Below, piece after piece: positions 11,115-20,366 of a stretch of DNA of 64,000 nucleotides. The notes under the pieces are model-generated. The model worked only from the letters and a program-made list of their open reading frames with translations, had not been told where the DNA came from and made no database searches. The stretch is from Stutzerimonas stutzeri (lineage in GTDB: Bacteria; Pseudomonadota; Gammaproteobacteria; Pseudomonadales; Pseudomonadaceae), in assembly GCF_018138085.1 (NCBI RefSeq), contig NZ_CP073105.1:4216001-4280000 (forward strand), written 5' to 3'. The translations under genes were made by a program, and so were the position numbers. How positions within the stretch are numbered: the first letter of the stretch is position 1; each line of letters starts with the position of its first letter.

Positions 11115-11142
11115 TTAAAGCCGACGGGCAAGCGGTTATACT
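11115..11142 (+). promoter_or_regulatory. Possible sigma-70 promoter for the FAD oxidoreductase
   Basis: A good -10 hexamer TATACT (11137-11142) stands 16 bases after TTAAAG, a weak -35. It lies 29 bases before the ATG of the oxidoreductase gene. The assignment rests mainly on the -10. Confidence 0.35.
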
Positions 11143-11171
11143 GCTCGCCTGATTTCACAGCGAGGCCGACC

Positions 11172-12347
11172 ATGTCCGATTCCCTGAGCACCGACATCCT
11201 GATCGTAGGCGGTGGCGTCGCCGGCCTGTGGCTGAACGCGCGCCTGCGTCAGGAAGGCTATTCGACCCTGGTGGTGGACAAGGGCGCGCTGGGTGGCGGG
11301 CAGAGCGTCAAGTCGCAGGGCATCATCCACGGCGGCACCAAATACGCCCTGGGCGGCGCATTGACCGGCGCCTCCGAAGCCATCGCCGACATGCCACGGC
11401 GCTGGCGCGAAGCGCTGCAAGGCCACGGCGAACTGGACCTTTCCGGGGTGCATTTGCTCTCCGATGCGCACTATCTCTGGTCGCCCGGCACGTTGACCGG
11501 CAACCTCACCAGCTTTTTCGCCAGCAAGGCGGTGCGCTCCCGAGTCGATCAGGTCAAGGGCAACGAGTTGCCGCCGGCGCTGCAGCATCCGAGATTCAAG
11601 GGCAAGGTCTATCGCCTCAGCGAGCTGGTGCTGGATGTGCCCAGCCTGATTCGACGGCTGGCGGAGCTGGCCGGCCCGGGCCTGCTGAAAGCCGAACGGA
11701 TCGAGCCGCTCAGAGAGCACAACGAGCTGACCGGACTGCTCGTCGACGGTCGCGCTATCCGCGCCCAACGCATTGTTCTTACCGCCGGTGCCGGCAACGC
11801 CGGGCTGCTGGACGCGCTGGGGCTGGCGCAGCCGGCGATGCAAAAACGCCCGCTGCACATGGTGCTGGTCAAAGCCGCCGCGCTGAAGCCGCTTTACGCA
11901 CACTGCCTGGGCGGTGGCTCGAAGCCGCGGATTACCGTGACCAGCCATCCGACCGCCGATGGTCAATGGCTCTGGTACCTGGGTGGAGACCTGGCCGAGG
12001 CCGAGGGGGTCGCACGCGACGAAGCGGCGCAGATCGCCGCGGCAAAGAAGGAGCTGGCCGAACTGGTGCCCTGGATCGACCTGACCTCGGCCCAATGGGC
12101 CACGCTGCGCATCGATCGCGCCGAGCCGGCCCAGTCAGCGCTGGCCAGGCCAGACAACGCCTTCCTCGCAGACCAGGGCCGGCTGCTGGTTGGCTGGCCG
12201 ACCAAGCTGGCGCTGTCGCCCGATTTCGCTGACCGCGTGCAGGCCGCGCTGGTCCGCGATGGCATTCGCCCTCAGCCGCACCCCGCACTGCCGGAACTAC
12301 CGCACCCAGCCATTAGTGGGCCTTTCTGGCAGGGGCTGTTGGCATGA
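11172..12347 (+). CDS. FAD-dependent oxidoreductase (DAO family)
   Basis: 391-residue flavoprotein of the D-amino-acid oxidase/glycine oxidase type. The N-terminal dinucleotide-binding motif is ILIVGGGVAGLWLNARLRQ followed by an acidic residue at the end of the second strand (VVDKGALGGG). The segment GQSVKSQGIIHGGTKYALGG resembles the flavin-contacting loop of DAO-fold enzymes, and ATLRIDRAEP with LADQGRLLVGWPTKLALSPDFADRVQ fits the C-terminal FAD closure. The substrate is unknown. The aldo-keto reductase gene starts four bases before its stop (ATGA overlap), so the two are co-expressed and may act on the same metabolite. Confidence 0.8.
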   Translation: MSDSLSTDILIVGGGVAGLWLNARLRQEGYSTLVVDKGALGGGQSVKSQGIIHGGTKYALGGALTGASEAIADMPRRWREALQGHGELDLSGVHLLSDAHYLWSPGTLTGNLTSFFASKAVRSRVDQVKGNELPPALQHPRFKGKVYRLSELVLDVPSLIRRLAELAGPGLLKAERIEPLREHNELTGLLVDGRAIRAQRIVLTAGAGNAGLLDALGLAQPAMQKRPLHMVLVKAAALKPLYAHCLGGGSKPRITVTSHPTADGQWLWYLGGDLAEAEGVARDEAAQIAAAKKELAELVPWIDLTSAQWATLRIDRAEPAQSALARPDNAFLADQGRLLVGWPTKLALSPDFADRVQAALVRDGIRPQPHPALPELPHPAISGPFWQGLLA

Positions 12348-13156
12348 ACGATACCCTGCACGACTTTCACAGGCCGCTGGGCGGCACCGGGCTCACCGTA
12401 TCGCCGTTGGGGCTGGGTACCGTCAAGCTGGGTCGTGATCAGGGCGTGAAGTACCCCAACGGTTTCCGCATCCCTGACGATGCGCAGGCCCGCCAACTGC
12501 TCTGCCTGGCGCGCGACCTGGGCATCAACCTGATCGACACGGCGCCCGCTTATGGCATCAGTGAACAGCGCCTGGGACCTTTGCTTCAAGGCCAGCGGGA
12601 GCACTGGGTGGTCGTCAGCAAGGTCGGCGAGGAGTTCGTCGACGGCCAATCGCATTTCGATTTCTCGCCGGCGCACACGCGCCTCTCGGTGGAGCGCAGC
12701 CTCCGGCGCCTGCAGACGGACAGAATCGAACTGGTGCTGGTGCACTCGGATGGGCGTGACGTGGAAATACTGCGCAACAGCGGCGTCTACGAGACGCTTG
12801 CCGAGCTCAAGCACGAGGGCAAGATCCTTGGCTACGGGCTGTCCGGCAAGACGGTCGAAGGCGGCCTGCTTGCGCTCGAGCAGGGCGACTGCGCCATGGT
12901 GACCTACAACCTCAGTGAGCAAGCCGAACGTCCTGTGCTCGACTACGCTGCAAGCCACGCGAAGGGCATCCTGATTAAAAAGGCGCTGGCCAGCGGTCAT
13001 GCCTGCCTGACACCAGGCGCAGACCCGGTACGGGCCAGCTTCGAGCTGTTGTTCGCGCATCCCGGGGTCGGCGCGGCCATTGTCGGCACCATCAACCCGC
13101 AACATCTGTCAGATAACGTGCATACCGCTGCAGCCGTTTTGTCCCAACAACAATAA
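12344..13156 (+). CDS. Aldo/keto reductase family protein
   Basis: 270-residue (beta/alpha)8 barrel oxidoreductase using NADPH. Catalytic elements are recognisable: Asp and Tyr in NLIDTAPAYGISEQRLG, Lys in WVVVSKVGEEF, and the strand RIELVLVHSDG with His. The C-terminus VGAAIVGTINPQHLSDNV is the usual cofactor-binding end. It overlaps the preceding FAD oxidoreductase by four bases. Physiological substrate unknown; this two-gene pairing is conserved in Pseudomonas (PA4991-PA4992). Confidence 0.85.
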   Translation: MNDTLHDFHRPLGGTGLTVSPLGLGTVKLGRDQGVKYPNGFRIPDDAQARQLLCLARDLGINLIDTAPAYGISEQRLGPLLQGQREHWVVVSKVGEEFVDGQSHFDFSPAHTRLSVERSLRRLQTDRIELVLVHSDGRDVEILRNSGVYETLAELKHEGKILGYGLSGKTVEGGLLALEQGDCAMVTYNLSEQAERPVLDYAASHAKGILIKKALASGHACLTPGADPVRASFELLFAHPGVGAAIVGTINPQHLSDNVHTAAAVLSQQQ

Positions 13157-13193
13157 CGACGGCCCTACGGCCGACCGACCCAGGAGGAGCCGA

Positions 13194-14081
13194 ATGCCGC
13201 GCGTATTGATCCGCAAGAATCCCACCGCGTTCAAGACCCTGCCAGTGCTCGTCGAGGCCAGCGCGGAGGGTTTGCGTTATCAGAGCCTGGGCCGTCCGCT
13301 GAATTTCGCCGAGGTGCTCGAACGTCGACGCCCTGTGGATGTAGACGATCCTTCGTGCTTCCGCCTCGAACTCGCCAATCTCGGTGTCTCGGTGCGCCTG
13401 ACGCTCAGCTGGCAGGGCCAGGAATACTGGGTGCTGGTGCGTCAGCAGCGTCTGGATCGAGGCGACGTCGTGTTGAAGCTGATCTCCGGCTATGTACCGG
13501 CGCACGAACTCAGCCTGCCGCTGCTGACAGCCATTCAGGAGGTCGCCGAAGAATGCCTGCTGGAAACCCCGGAGGGCTGGCTCGCGGGGCGCTTCGGCGA
13601 CATCTGGCTACCGGTACCCTATCAGGGCAGCCTGCGCTACCGCGAAACGGTGCATTTCAACCTGGCGTCGCTGTCCGGCTCGGCCCGACCGGTCCAGTAT
13701 GGGCAAATGACCCTCATGGAGCGGCCCAGGGCTTATGTGCACCTGCCTACCGCATCGCTGCAACTGGTCTACGACATGCGCCTGGAACTGCCGAAAGAGA
13801 CCCGTGAACTGAGCCTGTTCCATGTCGACGAGCGCCTCGAGGACGGCAAGCTGGTGGCCCAACTGGACCGCAGCCGTCCCGACCTTTACCTGATACCGTT
13901 GCAGCACGGGCGACCTACCGCCTCGCTACTGACCCTGCGCAAGGGCCTGCCGGTGCCGGCCAGTACCCGCGGGCTGTGGCTGTCGGAGAGTTTTGCACCG
14001 CAGCACGAGTGGGTGGTGCGCGACGAGCGCATACGCTGGCGCGACTGGATCGGCACGACCAGCGCTGCCGCGGGCCGCTAG
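13194..14081 (+). CDS. Conserved Pseudomonas protein of unknown function
   Basis: 295-residue soluble protein starting MPRVLIRKNPTAFKTLPVLV after a strong AGGAGG site. It has no signal peptide, membrane segment or recognisable catalytic motif. Homologues at this position in Pseudomonas are, to my recollection, often labelled 'metal ABC transporter ATPase'. I see no Walker A or ABC signature here, so that label looks wrong. It contains a moderately Nudix-like helix (LTAIQEVAEECLLETPEGWLAG), and the REUXEEXGU pattern is incomplete. It sits 37 bases after the aldo-keto reductase and may share its transcript. Confidence 0.7.
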   Translation: MPRVLIRKNPTAFKTLPVLVEASAEGLRYQSLGRPLNFAEVLERRRPVDVDDPSCFRLELANLGVSVRLTLSWQGQEYWVLVRQQRLDRGDVVLKLISGYVPAHELSLPLLTAIQEVAEECLLETPEGWLAGRFGDIWLPVPYQGSLRYRETVHFNLASLSGSARPVQYGQMTLMERPRAYVHLPTASLQLVYDMRLELPKETRELSLFHVDERLEDGKLVAQLDRSRPDLYLIPLQHGRPTASLLTLRKGLPVPASTRGLWLSESFAPQHEWVVRDERIRWRDWIGTTSAAAGR

Positions 14082-14114
14082 CGGCCGACCCGAGCCGGCC
14101 TGGAGTGGCCGGGC

Positions 14115-15536
14115 TCAGCGGCTGCGGATCTTCTCGACGATGGCGGTGGTGGAGCTGTTCTCCACCAACCCCAGCACCTTCACGATGCCACCGTAGGCCG
14201 TCACCAGATCGGCGCCCACGACCTGATCGACACCATAATCGCCACCCTTGACCAGGATGTCCGGCTTGACCTGCGCCAGCAGATTTTCCGGCGTGTCCTC
14301 GGGGAAGCAAACGACCCAGTCCACCGCACCGAGGCCGGCCAGCACGGCCATGCGCCGATCCACCGAATTGATCGGCCGACCAGGCCCCTTCAAACGGCTC
14401 ACCGAAGCGTCGTCGTTGACCGCGACGATCAGACGATCACCCTGCGCGCGGGCCTGCTCCAGATAGGTCACGTGACCGGCATGGAGGATGTCGAAACAAC
14501 CATTGGTGAAAACGATTCTCTCGCCCTCGGCGCGTGCATCCTCGACTGCCGTCAGCAACTGCTCGACCGTCATCACGCCGCGCTCGGAGCCCTCCTCGCG
14601 CTGCACGGCGCGACGCAACTCGGGCGCGCTGATGCACGCGGTGCCCAGCTTGCCGACGACAATGCCGGCAGCGAGATTGGCCAATGCCACCGCCTGTGGC
14701 AGCTCTTCACCTGCCGCCATAGCCGCGGCGAGGGTCGAGATGACCGTATCGCCGGCACCGGTGACATCGAAGACCTCGCGCGCCCGCGCTGGCAAGTGCA
14801 GCGGCGAATGGTCCGGACGCAGCAACGTCATGCCATGCTCCCCACGGGTGACCAGCAACGCCCCGAGTTCGAGGCTGCGCATCAGCTCGGCCCCCTTGGT
14901 CACCAGCTCGGCTTCGTCAGCGCAATGGCCAACGATGGCCTCGAATTCGCCGAGGTTCGGCGTAATCAACGACGCGCCTCGATAAATCTCGAAATCCTTG
15001 CCCTTGGGGTCGGCCAGGACCGGGATGCCGCGCTGGCGTGCGGCCCGAATCAGCGCCTGATGGTTGCGCAGCGCCCCCTTGCCGTAGTCCGAGAGGATCA
15101 GCACCTTGATGCCGTCCAGCAGCTCTTCGACCTGCGCCAGCAGCGCTGCGGGATCGGTTTCGAAGGGTTCCTCGAAATCCATCCGCAGCAGCTGCTGATG
15201 ACGGCTCATGACCCGCAATTTGATGATCGTCGGCTGATGTTCGATGGACTGGAAATACGCCCCAACCCCCGCGGCCGCCAGGCTATCGGTCAGGCTTTGC
15301 CGCGCTTCGTCGACGCCCGTTACGCCTACCAGCATCGCTGGCGCACCCAATGCCGCGATGTTCAGCGCTACGTTGGCCGCGCCACCCGGCCGGTCTTCGA
15401 CCTGATCGACCCGGACCACCGGCACCGGCGCCTCCGGCGAAATCCGCGAGGTACCGCCATGCCAGTAACGATCGAGCATGACATCGCCAACCACCAGTAC
15501 GGAGGCTTGGTCGAAACGGGGCATGGACAGCTTCAT
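14115..15536 (-). CDS. hldE: Bifunctional heptose-7-phosphate kinase / heptose-1-phosphate adenylyltransferase HldE
   Basis: 473-residue fusion making ADP-D-glycero-beta-D-manno-heptose for LPS inner core. The N-terminal ribokinase-type domain (about residues 1-320) has [15 protein letters not shown] and the ATP/catalytic motif [10 protein letters not shown]. The C-terminal nucleotidyltransferase domain has [19 protein letters not shown] with the HxGH signature. It is the last gene of the msbA-mig-14-dnpA-hldE series on the minus strand and supplies the heptose used by WaaC and WaaF encoded later in this window. Confidence 0.97.
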   Translation of the reverse strand: MKLSMPRFDQASVLVVGDVMLDRYWHGGTSRISPEAPVPVVRVDQVEDRPGGAANVALNIAALGAPAMLVGVTGVDEARQSLTDSLAAAGVGAYFQSIEHQPTIIKLRVMSRHQQLLRMDFEEPFETDPAALLAQVEELLDGIKVLILSDYGKGALRNHQALIRAARQRGIPVLADPKGKDFEIYRGASLITPNLGEFEAIVGHCADEAELVTKGAELMRSLELGALLVTRGEHGMTLLRPDHSPLHLPARAREVFDVTGAGDTVISTLAAAMAAGEELPQAVALANLAAGIVVGKLGTACISAPELRRAVQREEGSERGVMTVEQLLTAVEDARAEGERIVFTNGCFDILHAGHVTYLEQARAQGDRLIVAVNDDASVSRLKGPGRPINSVDRRMAVLAGLGAVDWVVCFPEDTPENLLAQVKPDILVKGGDYGVDQVVGADLVTAYGGIVKVLGLVENSSTTAIVEKIRSR

Positions 15537-15616
15537 GGCGGCTCCGGTGAAGAAGAAAAACGGCGGCGATCATACCATGCATGCCTCTCCCGCCGGCCTC
15601 GGCCAGCGGGGCGGCC

Positions 15617-17011
15617 TCATAGCTTGCGCACCCAGAACAACTCGTGGCGGCGCACCGCCTTGCGGAAAAACTCATCATCGCCGGTGGCCGGCCAGCGACG
15701 GCCAGCCAATACCGTCTGAATCAACCGACGCAGTCGCTTCTTGAGCGGCAAACGCCCTTGCAGATCGTGCTGCATGCCCAGCGCCATCGCCTTGTTGAGG
15801 CGTGTCTCGGCATCCAGCACCGGGCTCCACAAAGGCTCGGCCGGCAGCGGCTCGATCGCCGGCGGCAACGCCACGCCGCCGTCAGCCGGGCCCATGGGCC
15901 AGCGATCGTTGTCGTGCAGGTGGTTGGCGTAGAGCAGCAGCGTTTCCGGCAGCCAATCCCCCTCCTTCATCGCCTGACACAACGCGCGCGTCGCCGCGAC
16001 ATGATCGGCATGCGGATCGAGTTCCGGGTGTGGAGTGACCACCACCTCGGGCCTGAAATGCGTGAGCAGCGCGCGCAGATCCGCCTGCAGGTTCTGCCAG
16101 CTGGGCTGGCCATCGTCGTCGCCGGGCAACCGCAGCGGATTGTTGCCGCGCACGCTGCGGATGTCCGCATCGCCCGATTCGCGAGAACCGAACGGCCGCT
16201 CGGGCTCCGCGGCCATCGCAGGCAACTGCAGGCAGTAGTACCCCAGCTGCACGCAACGTTGTGGCGGCACGCCGCCCCACAGCGGCACGGCGAGACTGTC
16301 CCAGCTACGCAGGCGTCCCTTGAGTCGCGCCGCAGCGCCAGCGTCGAGTCCCAGCCGGCGGTAGCTGTCCGCCTCGATCTCACCCTGAGTGAGGGTGACG
16401 ATGGCCACCTCACTGGCGCGACTGTACAGCCCGAAGGCCGCCAGCTCGGCGTCGTCGGCATGCGGCGCGATGATCAGCAGCCGACGTTCGGCATAGTCCG
16501 GACAGGCCATCGCATGCAGGGTGGCGTCCGCCTCGATCCGGCAGTGCCGCCCGAGGATCGTCAGCGTGCCAGCACGCAACGCCTCCTGCTGCCCGGAAAG
16601 ATTCAGATAACGTAGCCCATCGACGCCTCGCTCGAAGTCCTGCCGGTCGTCGCCAATATGCACCTGCGGGTCGAGAAAGCGGCCGAGCCAGTTCGCCTTG
16701 ACCCGGACCTCGAGTATCAGCGTGTCGCCGTCCGTCCAGTCGGCAGCCGTTCGCAGCCGCCCGTGCTCGAGCCGAACCGCCAACTGTCGGGCATCCGGCG
16801 GGAAGTCGTAGCGGTAATCATCTTGCGGGCGATAGAACAGGTGATCGGCGAACCAGGCTTCATGGGCCACCCACCCCAGCAGGATCAATGGCAGCACCAA
16901 CCACCAGCTAAGCAGCGCACCGATCAGCAACAGCAGCACCAGCGCCACCAGCAGCGCGATACGTTTGTGCTTGCGGTGACGTTTAAGCAGTTGCTGTTTG
17001 CGTGCGCTCAT
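15617..17011 (-). CDS. dnpA: PIG-L family de-N-acetylase, DnpA-like
   Basis: 464-residue protein with an N-terminal basic stretch and a pair of hydrophobic segments (about residues 17-50), then a soluble domain. The PIG-L/LmbE zinc site is visible as LLIIAPHADDAELAAFG near residue 178 and the second-shell motif TPHPELDPHADHVAATRAL near residue 330. PIG-L enzymes remove N-acetyl groups from amino sugars. The P. aeruginosa homologue PA5002 (DnpA) sits in the LPS core locus and affects antibiotic tolerance. Here it follows mig-14 with a three-base gap and precedes hldE, consistent with an LPS-modification role, which remains inferred. Confidence 0.8.
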   Translation of the reverse strand: MSARKQQLLKRHRKHKRIALLVALVLLLLIGALLSWWLVLPLILLGWVAHEAWFADHLFYRPQDDYRYDFPPDARQLAVRLEHGRLRTAADWTDGDTLILEVRVKANWLGRFLDPQVHIGDDRQDFERGVDGLRYLNLSGQQEALRAGTLTILGRHCRIEADATLHAMACPDYAERRLLIIAPHADDAELAAFGLYSRASEVAIVTLTQGEIEADSYRRLGLDAGAAARLKGRLRSWDSLAVPLWGGVPPQRCVQLGYYCLQLPAMAAEPERPFGSRESGDADIRSVRGNNPLRLPGDDDGQPSWQNLQADLRALLTHFRPEVVVTPHPELDPHADHVAATRALCQAMKEGDWLPETLLLYANHLHDNDRWPMGPADGGVALPPAIEPLPAEPLWSPVLDAETRLNKAMALGMQHDLQGRLPLKKRLRRLIQTVLAGRRWPATGDDEFFRKAVRRHELFWVRKL

Positions 17012-17014
17012 GGA

Positions 17015-17911
17015 TCACACCTGGAAGACCGGAACTCGATGGCACCAGCGGTCCTTGTACTCGCGGTCCGCACGGCCGAAGGAATAGCGCAGCGGCTTGC
17101 CCAGCGCGCGGGCTTCGGCCCAGGCCGTCTGGGTATTGACGAAGCTGAGTACGCTGCCCGGGCTGAAATCGCGCTGCTGCGGATCGACGCCACCGTTGAT
17201 GTATTCAATGGACACCCACTTCGGCGCTTCGACCCGGTAGAGCACCTGAATGGCGATGGGCTGCTCATCGAGCAACACCACCGAGCCGGTCATGAAATCG
17301 CGCAGTAACGCGAAGACCTCTTGCAGATGGCCCTTGCCAGGCGCCTCGAAACCCCAGCGACGCTGGAACAGATCGGCATACATCGAAGCCTGCTCGGCCG
17401 GCGAGAAATCCAGTATCGGCCGCAACACCCCGCCCGCCTCCTCCAGCAGTCGCTGCTCACGACGCTGGTTGTAGCGAAACTTCTTCGAATAGTCTTCCGG
17501 CTCGCGTGCGAGTGCCAACCCCTCGGGCTGATCACGCAGCGCGCTGATGCGGCCGGCGTTCAGCTCGGAGACATAACGCATACGCTGCCGTACCGGCACA
17601 CAGGCCTGCTCGGCGATCGGCAGAATCACTTCGGCATTGCCCAGATCGAACAGACCGCGCTTGCCGGTCTTCTTCAGCACGTCCTTGGACAGCGCCAGAT
17701 AGCGCCCCCAGCAAGGGATCGCCGCCATTACCTCGCCCGCCTGCTCCCAGCCGAGGTAACGCACCGGGATATCGGCGAGGCCGGCCAGCCGCTCGATCAC
17801 TTCCGGATGCGTGGCCACGCTGCCGCCGTAACGGTGCCAGACCTTTTCATACGTCGAGGCATCGATAACCTGCCAGCCGCGCTCACGCCAGCTCTGTAGG
17901 AACTGCAGCAT
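17015..17911 (-). CDS. mig-14: Mig-14 family protein
   Basis: 298-residue GNAT/FemX-like protein of the Mig-14 family, linked in Salmonella and P. aeruginosa (PA5003) to resistance against antimicrobial peptides. Family-like stretches include SKKFRYNQRREQRLLEEAGG, FSPAEQASMYADLFQRRWGF, and FSPGSVLSFVNTQTAWAEA followed by LRYSFGRADREYKDRWC. The ATG shares one base with the msbA stop (TGATG), so it is translationally coupled to msbA. The chemical reaction is unknown; peptidyl or acyl transfer at the inner membrane is a guess. Confidence 0.85.
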   Translation of the reverse strand: MLQFLQSWRERGWQVIDASTYEKVWHRYGGSVATHPEVIERLAGLADIPVRYLGWEQAGEVMAAIPCWGRYLALSKDVLKKTGKRGLFDLGNAEVILPIAEQACVPVRQRMRYVSELNAGRISALRDQPEGLALAREPEDYSKKFRYNQRREQRLLEEAGGVLRPILDFSPAEQASMYADLFQRRWGFEAPGKGHLQEVFALLRDFMTGSVVLLDEQPIAIQVLYRVEAPKWVSIEYINGGVDPQQRDFSPGSVLSFVNTQTAWAEARALGKPLRYSFGRADREYKDRWCHRVPVFQV

Positions 17912-19728
17912 CAGGAGGCCTGCTCGTCCGGCGTTTCGTCCTTGAACTGCGTGGCGTGGAGCCTGGCGTAAGCGCCATTGGCAATCAGCAACTCGGCGTG
18001 CGTTCCGCGTTCGACGATACGTCCCTGCTCCATCACCAGAATCAGATCGGCTTTCTCGATGGTACTCAGCCGATGGGCGATGACCAGCGTGGTGCGGCCC
18101 TTCATGACATGGTCCAAAGCGCCCTGGATATGCCGTTCGGACTCGGTGTCGAGCGCCGAGGTTGCCTCATCGAGGATGAGCACTGGCGCGTTTTTCAGTA
18201 GCGCTCGGGCAATCGCCAGACGCTGACGTTGGCCGCCGGACAGCAGCACGCCGTTCTCGCCCACCAACGTCTGGTAGCCGTCAGGCATCTGCTCGATGAA
18301 CTCGTCGGCGTAGGCATCACGGGCCGCCTGCCGTATATCTTCCAGCGGCGCGCCGGCCAGATCGCCGTAGGCGATGTTGTTGGCCACCGTATCGTTGAAA
18401 AGGGTCACTTGCTGGGTAACCAGTGCGATGTGTCGGCGCAGATTGCGAAGCGTGTAGGACTCGACATCTACCCCATCGAGCAGGATCTGGCCTGCCTCAT
18501 GGTGGTAGAACCGTGGGATCAGATTGGCCAGTGTTGACTTGCCACTGCCAGAGCGCCCAACCAGCGCCACCATCTGGCCGGGCTCGACGGCGAAGTTGAT
18601 GTCATGCAGCACGCGTTTATCGGTACCTGGATAGACGAAGTCGAGGTTACGCACCTGAAGATGGCCGCTGACGGCTTCGCGCTCGAGCGTGCCCCGATCG
18701 ACTTCCGGCTCCTCGTCGAGCTGCTCGAAGATGCTCTCGGCGCCAGCTACACCTTTCTGGATGGTCGAGCTGACTTCCGATAGCTGGCGAATCGGCTTTG
18801 GCAGCAACCCGGCCAGCGTAATGTAGGCAACCAGGTCGCCGGCAGACGCGCCTCCACGCAGCAACAGCACCAGAAACATAAGTACCGCCATGGCGCTATA
18901 GATAACGAGCTGCAGGCTCGGTGTGTAAACCGCGTTCGTCTTGACCATACGTAACTGTTTGGCGGTGTTTTCGGTGCTCGCCGACAGAAATCGATTCTGC
19001 TCATAGGTTTCGCCACCGAAACTACGGACCACCCGATAGCCCTGGATCGTCTCGGAAGCCACATGCGTAACATCGCCCATCGCGGCCTGGATTTTCTTGC
19101 TTTGCTTGCGAAATTTCTTGCTAGCGCTCGATACCATCAGACCGATCACGGGCAGTATCGCCAGCATCACCAACGTAAGCTTCCAGTTCATCCACAGCAG
19201 CGTTGCGAACAGAAACATCACTGTCATGCCTTCACGCACCACGACCTTGATCGCATCGGTCGCAGCCCCCGTAACCATAGTGACGTTATAGGTAATACGA
19301 GATATCAGATGGCCAGAATTGTGGCTGTCGAAATAGCGGTTCGGCAGCGTCAGGATGTTGTTGAACAGTGCGACCCGCAGATCATGCACGAGACCGAGCG
19401 AAACCTTCGCGAGAAAGAAATTGCCCAGGAAAGATCCTATCCCCTGCATCAGGGCGATCAGGATGATGAGCAATGGTACGGCTTGCAACAGCTTGAGCTG
19501 AGCCAGCCATGGGACCTCGTTGAGATGCGGAACCTGGGCGAACAGGCTGGCATCGGGATTGCTCAAACCGTCCACAAAAAATTTAAGGATATAGCCCAGC
19601 ATCGGCTGGGTAGAGGCGAATATCAGGAAGCCGAGAAGACTGATCGCGAACAGCCCCCAGTAGGGGAATACGTAGCGCAGCAGCCGCAGGTACACCTTTA
19701 CGCTGGATTGCTGGGTAGAATTGGCCAT
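17911..19728 (-). CDS. msbA: Lipid A export ATP-binding/permease MsbA
   Basis: 605-residue half-transporter that flips core-lipid A across the inner membrane as a homodimer. The N-terminal part carries six membrane helices (FAISLLGFLIFASTQPML onward). The nucleotide-binding domain has Walker A GRSGSGKST, the ABC signature LSGGQRQRLAIARALL, Walker B VLILDEATS and the switch His in VIAHRLST. It is the first gene of the minus-strand group and faces a divergent kinase-like gene only 35 bases away. Confidence 0.96.
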   Translation of the reverse strand: MANSTQQSSVKVYLRLLRYVFPYWGLFAISLLGFLIFASTQPMLGYILKFFVDGLSNPDASLFAQVPHLNEVPWLAQLKLLQAVPLLIILIALMQGIGSFLGNFFLAKVSLGLVHDLRVALFNNILTLPNRYFDSHNSGHLISRITYNVTMVTGAATDAIKVVVREGMTVMFLFATLLWMNWKLTLVMLAILPVIGLMVSSASKKFRKQSKKIQAAMGDVTHVASETIQGYRVVRSFGGETYEQNRFLSASTENTAKQLRMVKTNAVYTPSLQLVIYSAMAVLMFLVLLLRGGASAGDLVAYITLAGLLPKPIRQLSEVSSTIQKGVAGAESIFEQLDEEPEVDRGTLEREAVSGHLQVRNLDFVYPGTDKRVLHDINFAVEPGQMVALVGRSGSGKSTLANLIPRFYHHEAGQILLDGVDVESYTLRNLRRHIALVTQQVTLFNDTVANNIAYGDLAGAPLEDIRQAARDAYADEFIEQMPDGYQTLVGENGVLLSGGQRQRLAIARALLKNAPVLILDEATSALDTESERHIQGALDHVMKGRTTLVIAHRLSTIEKADLILVMEQGRIVERGTHAELLIANGAYARLHATQFKDETPDEQAS

Positions 19729-19763
19729 TCGGCAAGCCCCATACGACTGGCTAGAGGAACAAG

Positions 19764-20366
19764 ATGCGGATTGTAACAGCGCAGCAGTTAGAAAACTGGG
19801 TGACAGAAGGCACGGTGCTGGAAAGGGATGCGCGCGGTCCTAAAGTTTTGGCTCTGGCCGATGGAACCTTTCTAAAAGTTTTTTACACTCGTCGGCGCCC
19901 TTTTCTGGCTCGCCTGTTTCCTTATGCAGAACGGTTCGCCAAGAACCTTGCCATGCTGCGTGACTCGGGCTTCAGCGCTCCAGAGCTCATAGAAACCTTC
20001 TGGCTTGATAAGAGCCGTGGCCTGAGCGGCTGTCTATACCGGCCCCTACCTGGTGTTTCGATAGAGTCTATTTTCCGCGCCGACCCGAGCCTGGTCCGGC
20101 AGCACCTATGTGAGTTAGCTAAATTTATAAAAAGGCTGCACAAAGAAGGTATCTATTTCCGATCTTTGCACATCGGCAACATCATCCTGCTTCCGAACGG
20201 TTCGTTCGGTCTTATTGATGTTTTGGACCTACAGAAGAGGCCCCGCCCTCTTAGCCAAAACCTGATCAACCGAAACTTCGATCATCTACGAAATCATTTA
20301 AAAAGGAAGAATCTTGAGCAATTCCCCACAAAAGACCTTATCGAGCTGTACACAGCAACACCCTGA
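19764..20366 (+). CDS. Kdo/WaaP-like small kinase-fold protein of the LPS locus
   Basis: 200-residue protein that resembles a minimal eukaryotic-like/WaaP-type kinase. ATP-lobe features are GTFLKVFYTRRRPFLARLF with a Lys in the beta-3 position. A catalytic-loop remnant is YFRSLHIGNIILLPNGSFGLIDVLDLQ, in which the usual HxD Asp is replaced (RSLHIGN) but the Asn and the later metal-binding Asp (LIDVLD) are kept. The substrate is unknown; sugar phosphorylation is plausible from context (compare PA4998 between msbA and waaL in P. aeruginosa). AGAGGAAC precedes the ATG. The stop codon directly abuts the stop of the convergent acetyltransferase gene. Confidence 0.72.
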   Translation: MRIVTAQQLENWVTEGTVLERDARGPKVLALADGTFLKVFYTRRRPFLARLFPYAERFAKNLAMLRDSGFSAPELIETFWLDKSRGLSGCLYRPLPGVSIESIFRADPSLVRQHLCELAKFIKRLHKEGIYFRSLHIGNIILLPNGSFGLIDVLDLQKRPRPLSQNLINRNFDHLRNHLKRKNLEQFPTKDLIELYTATP

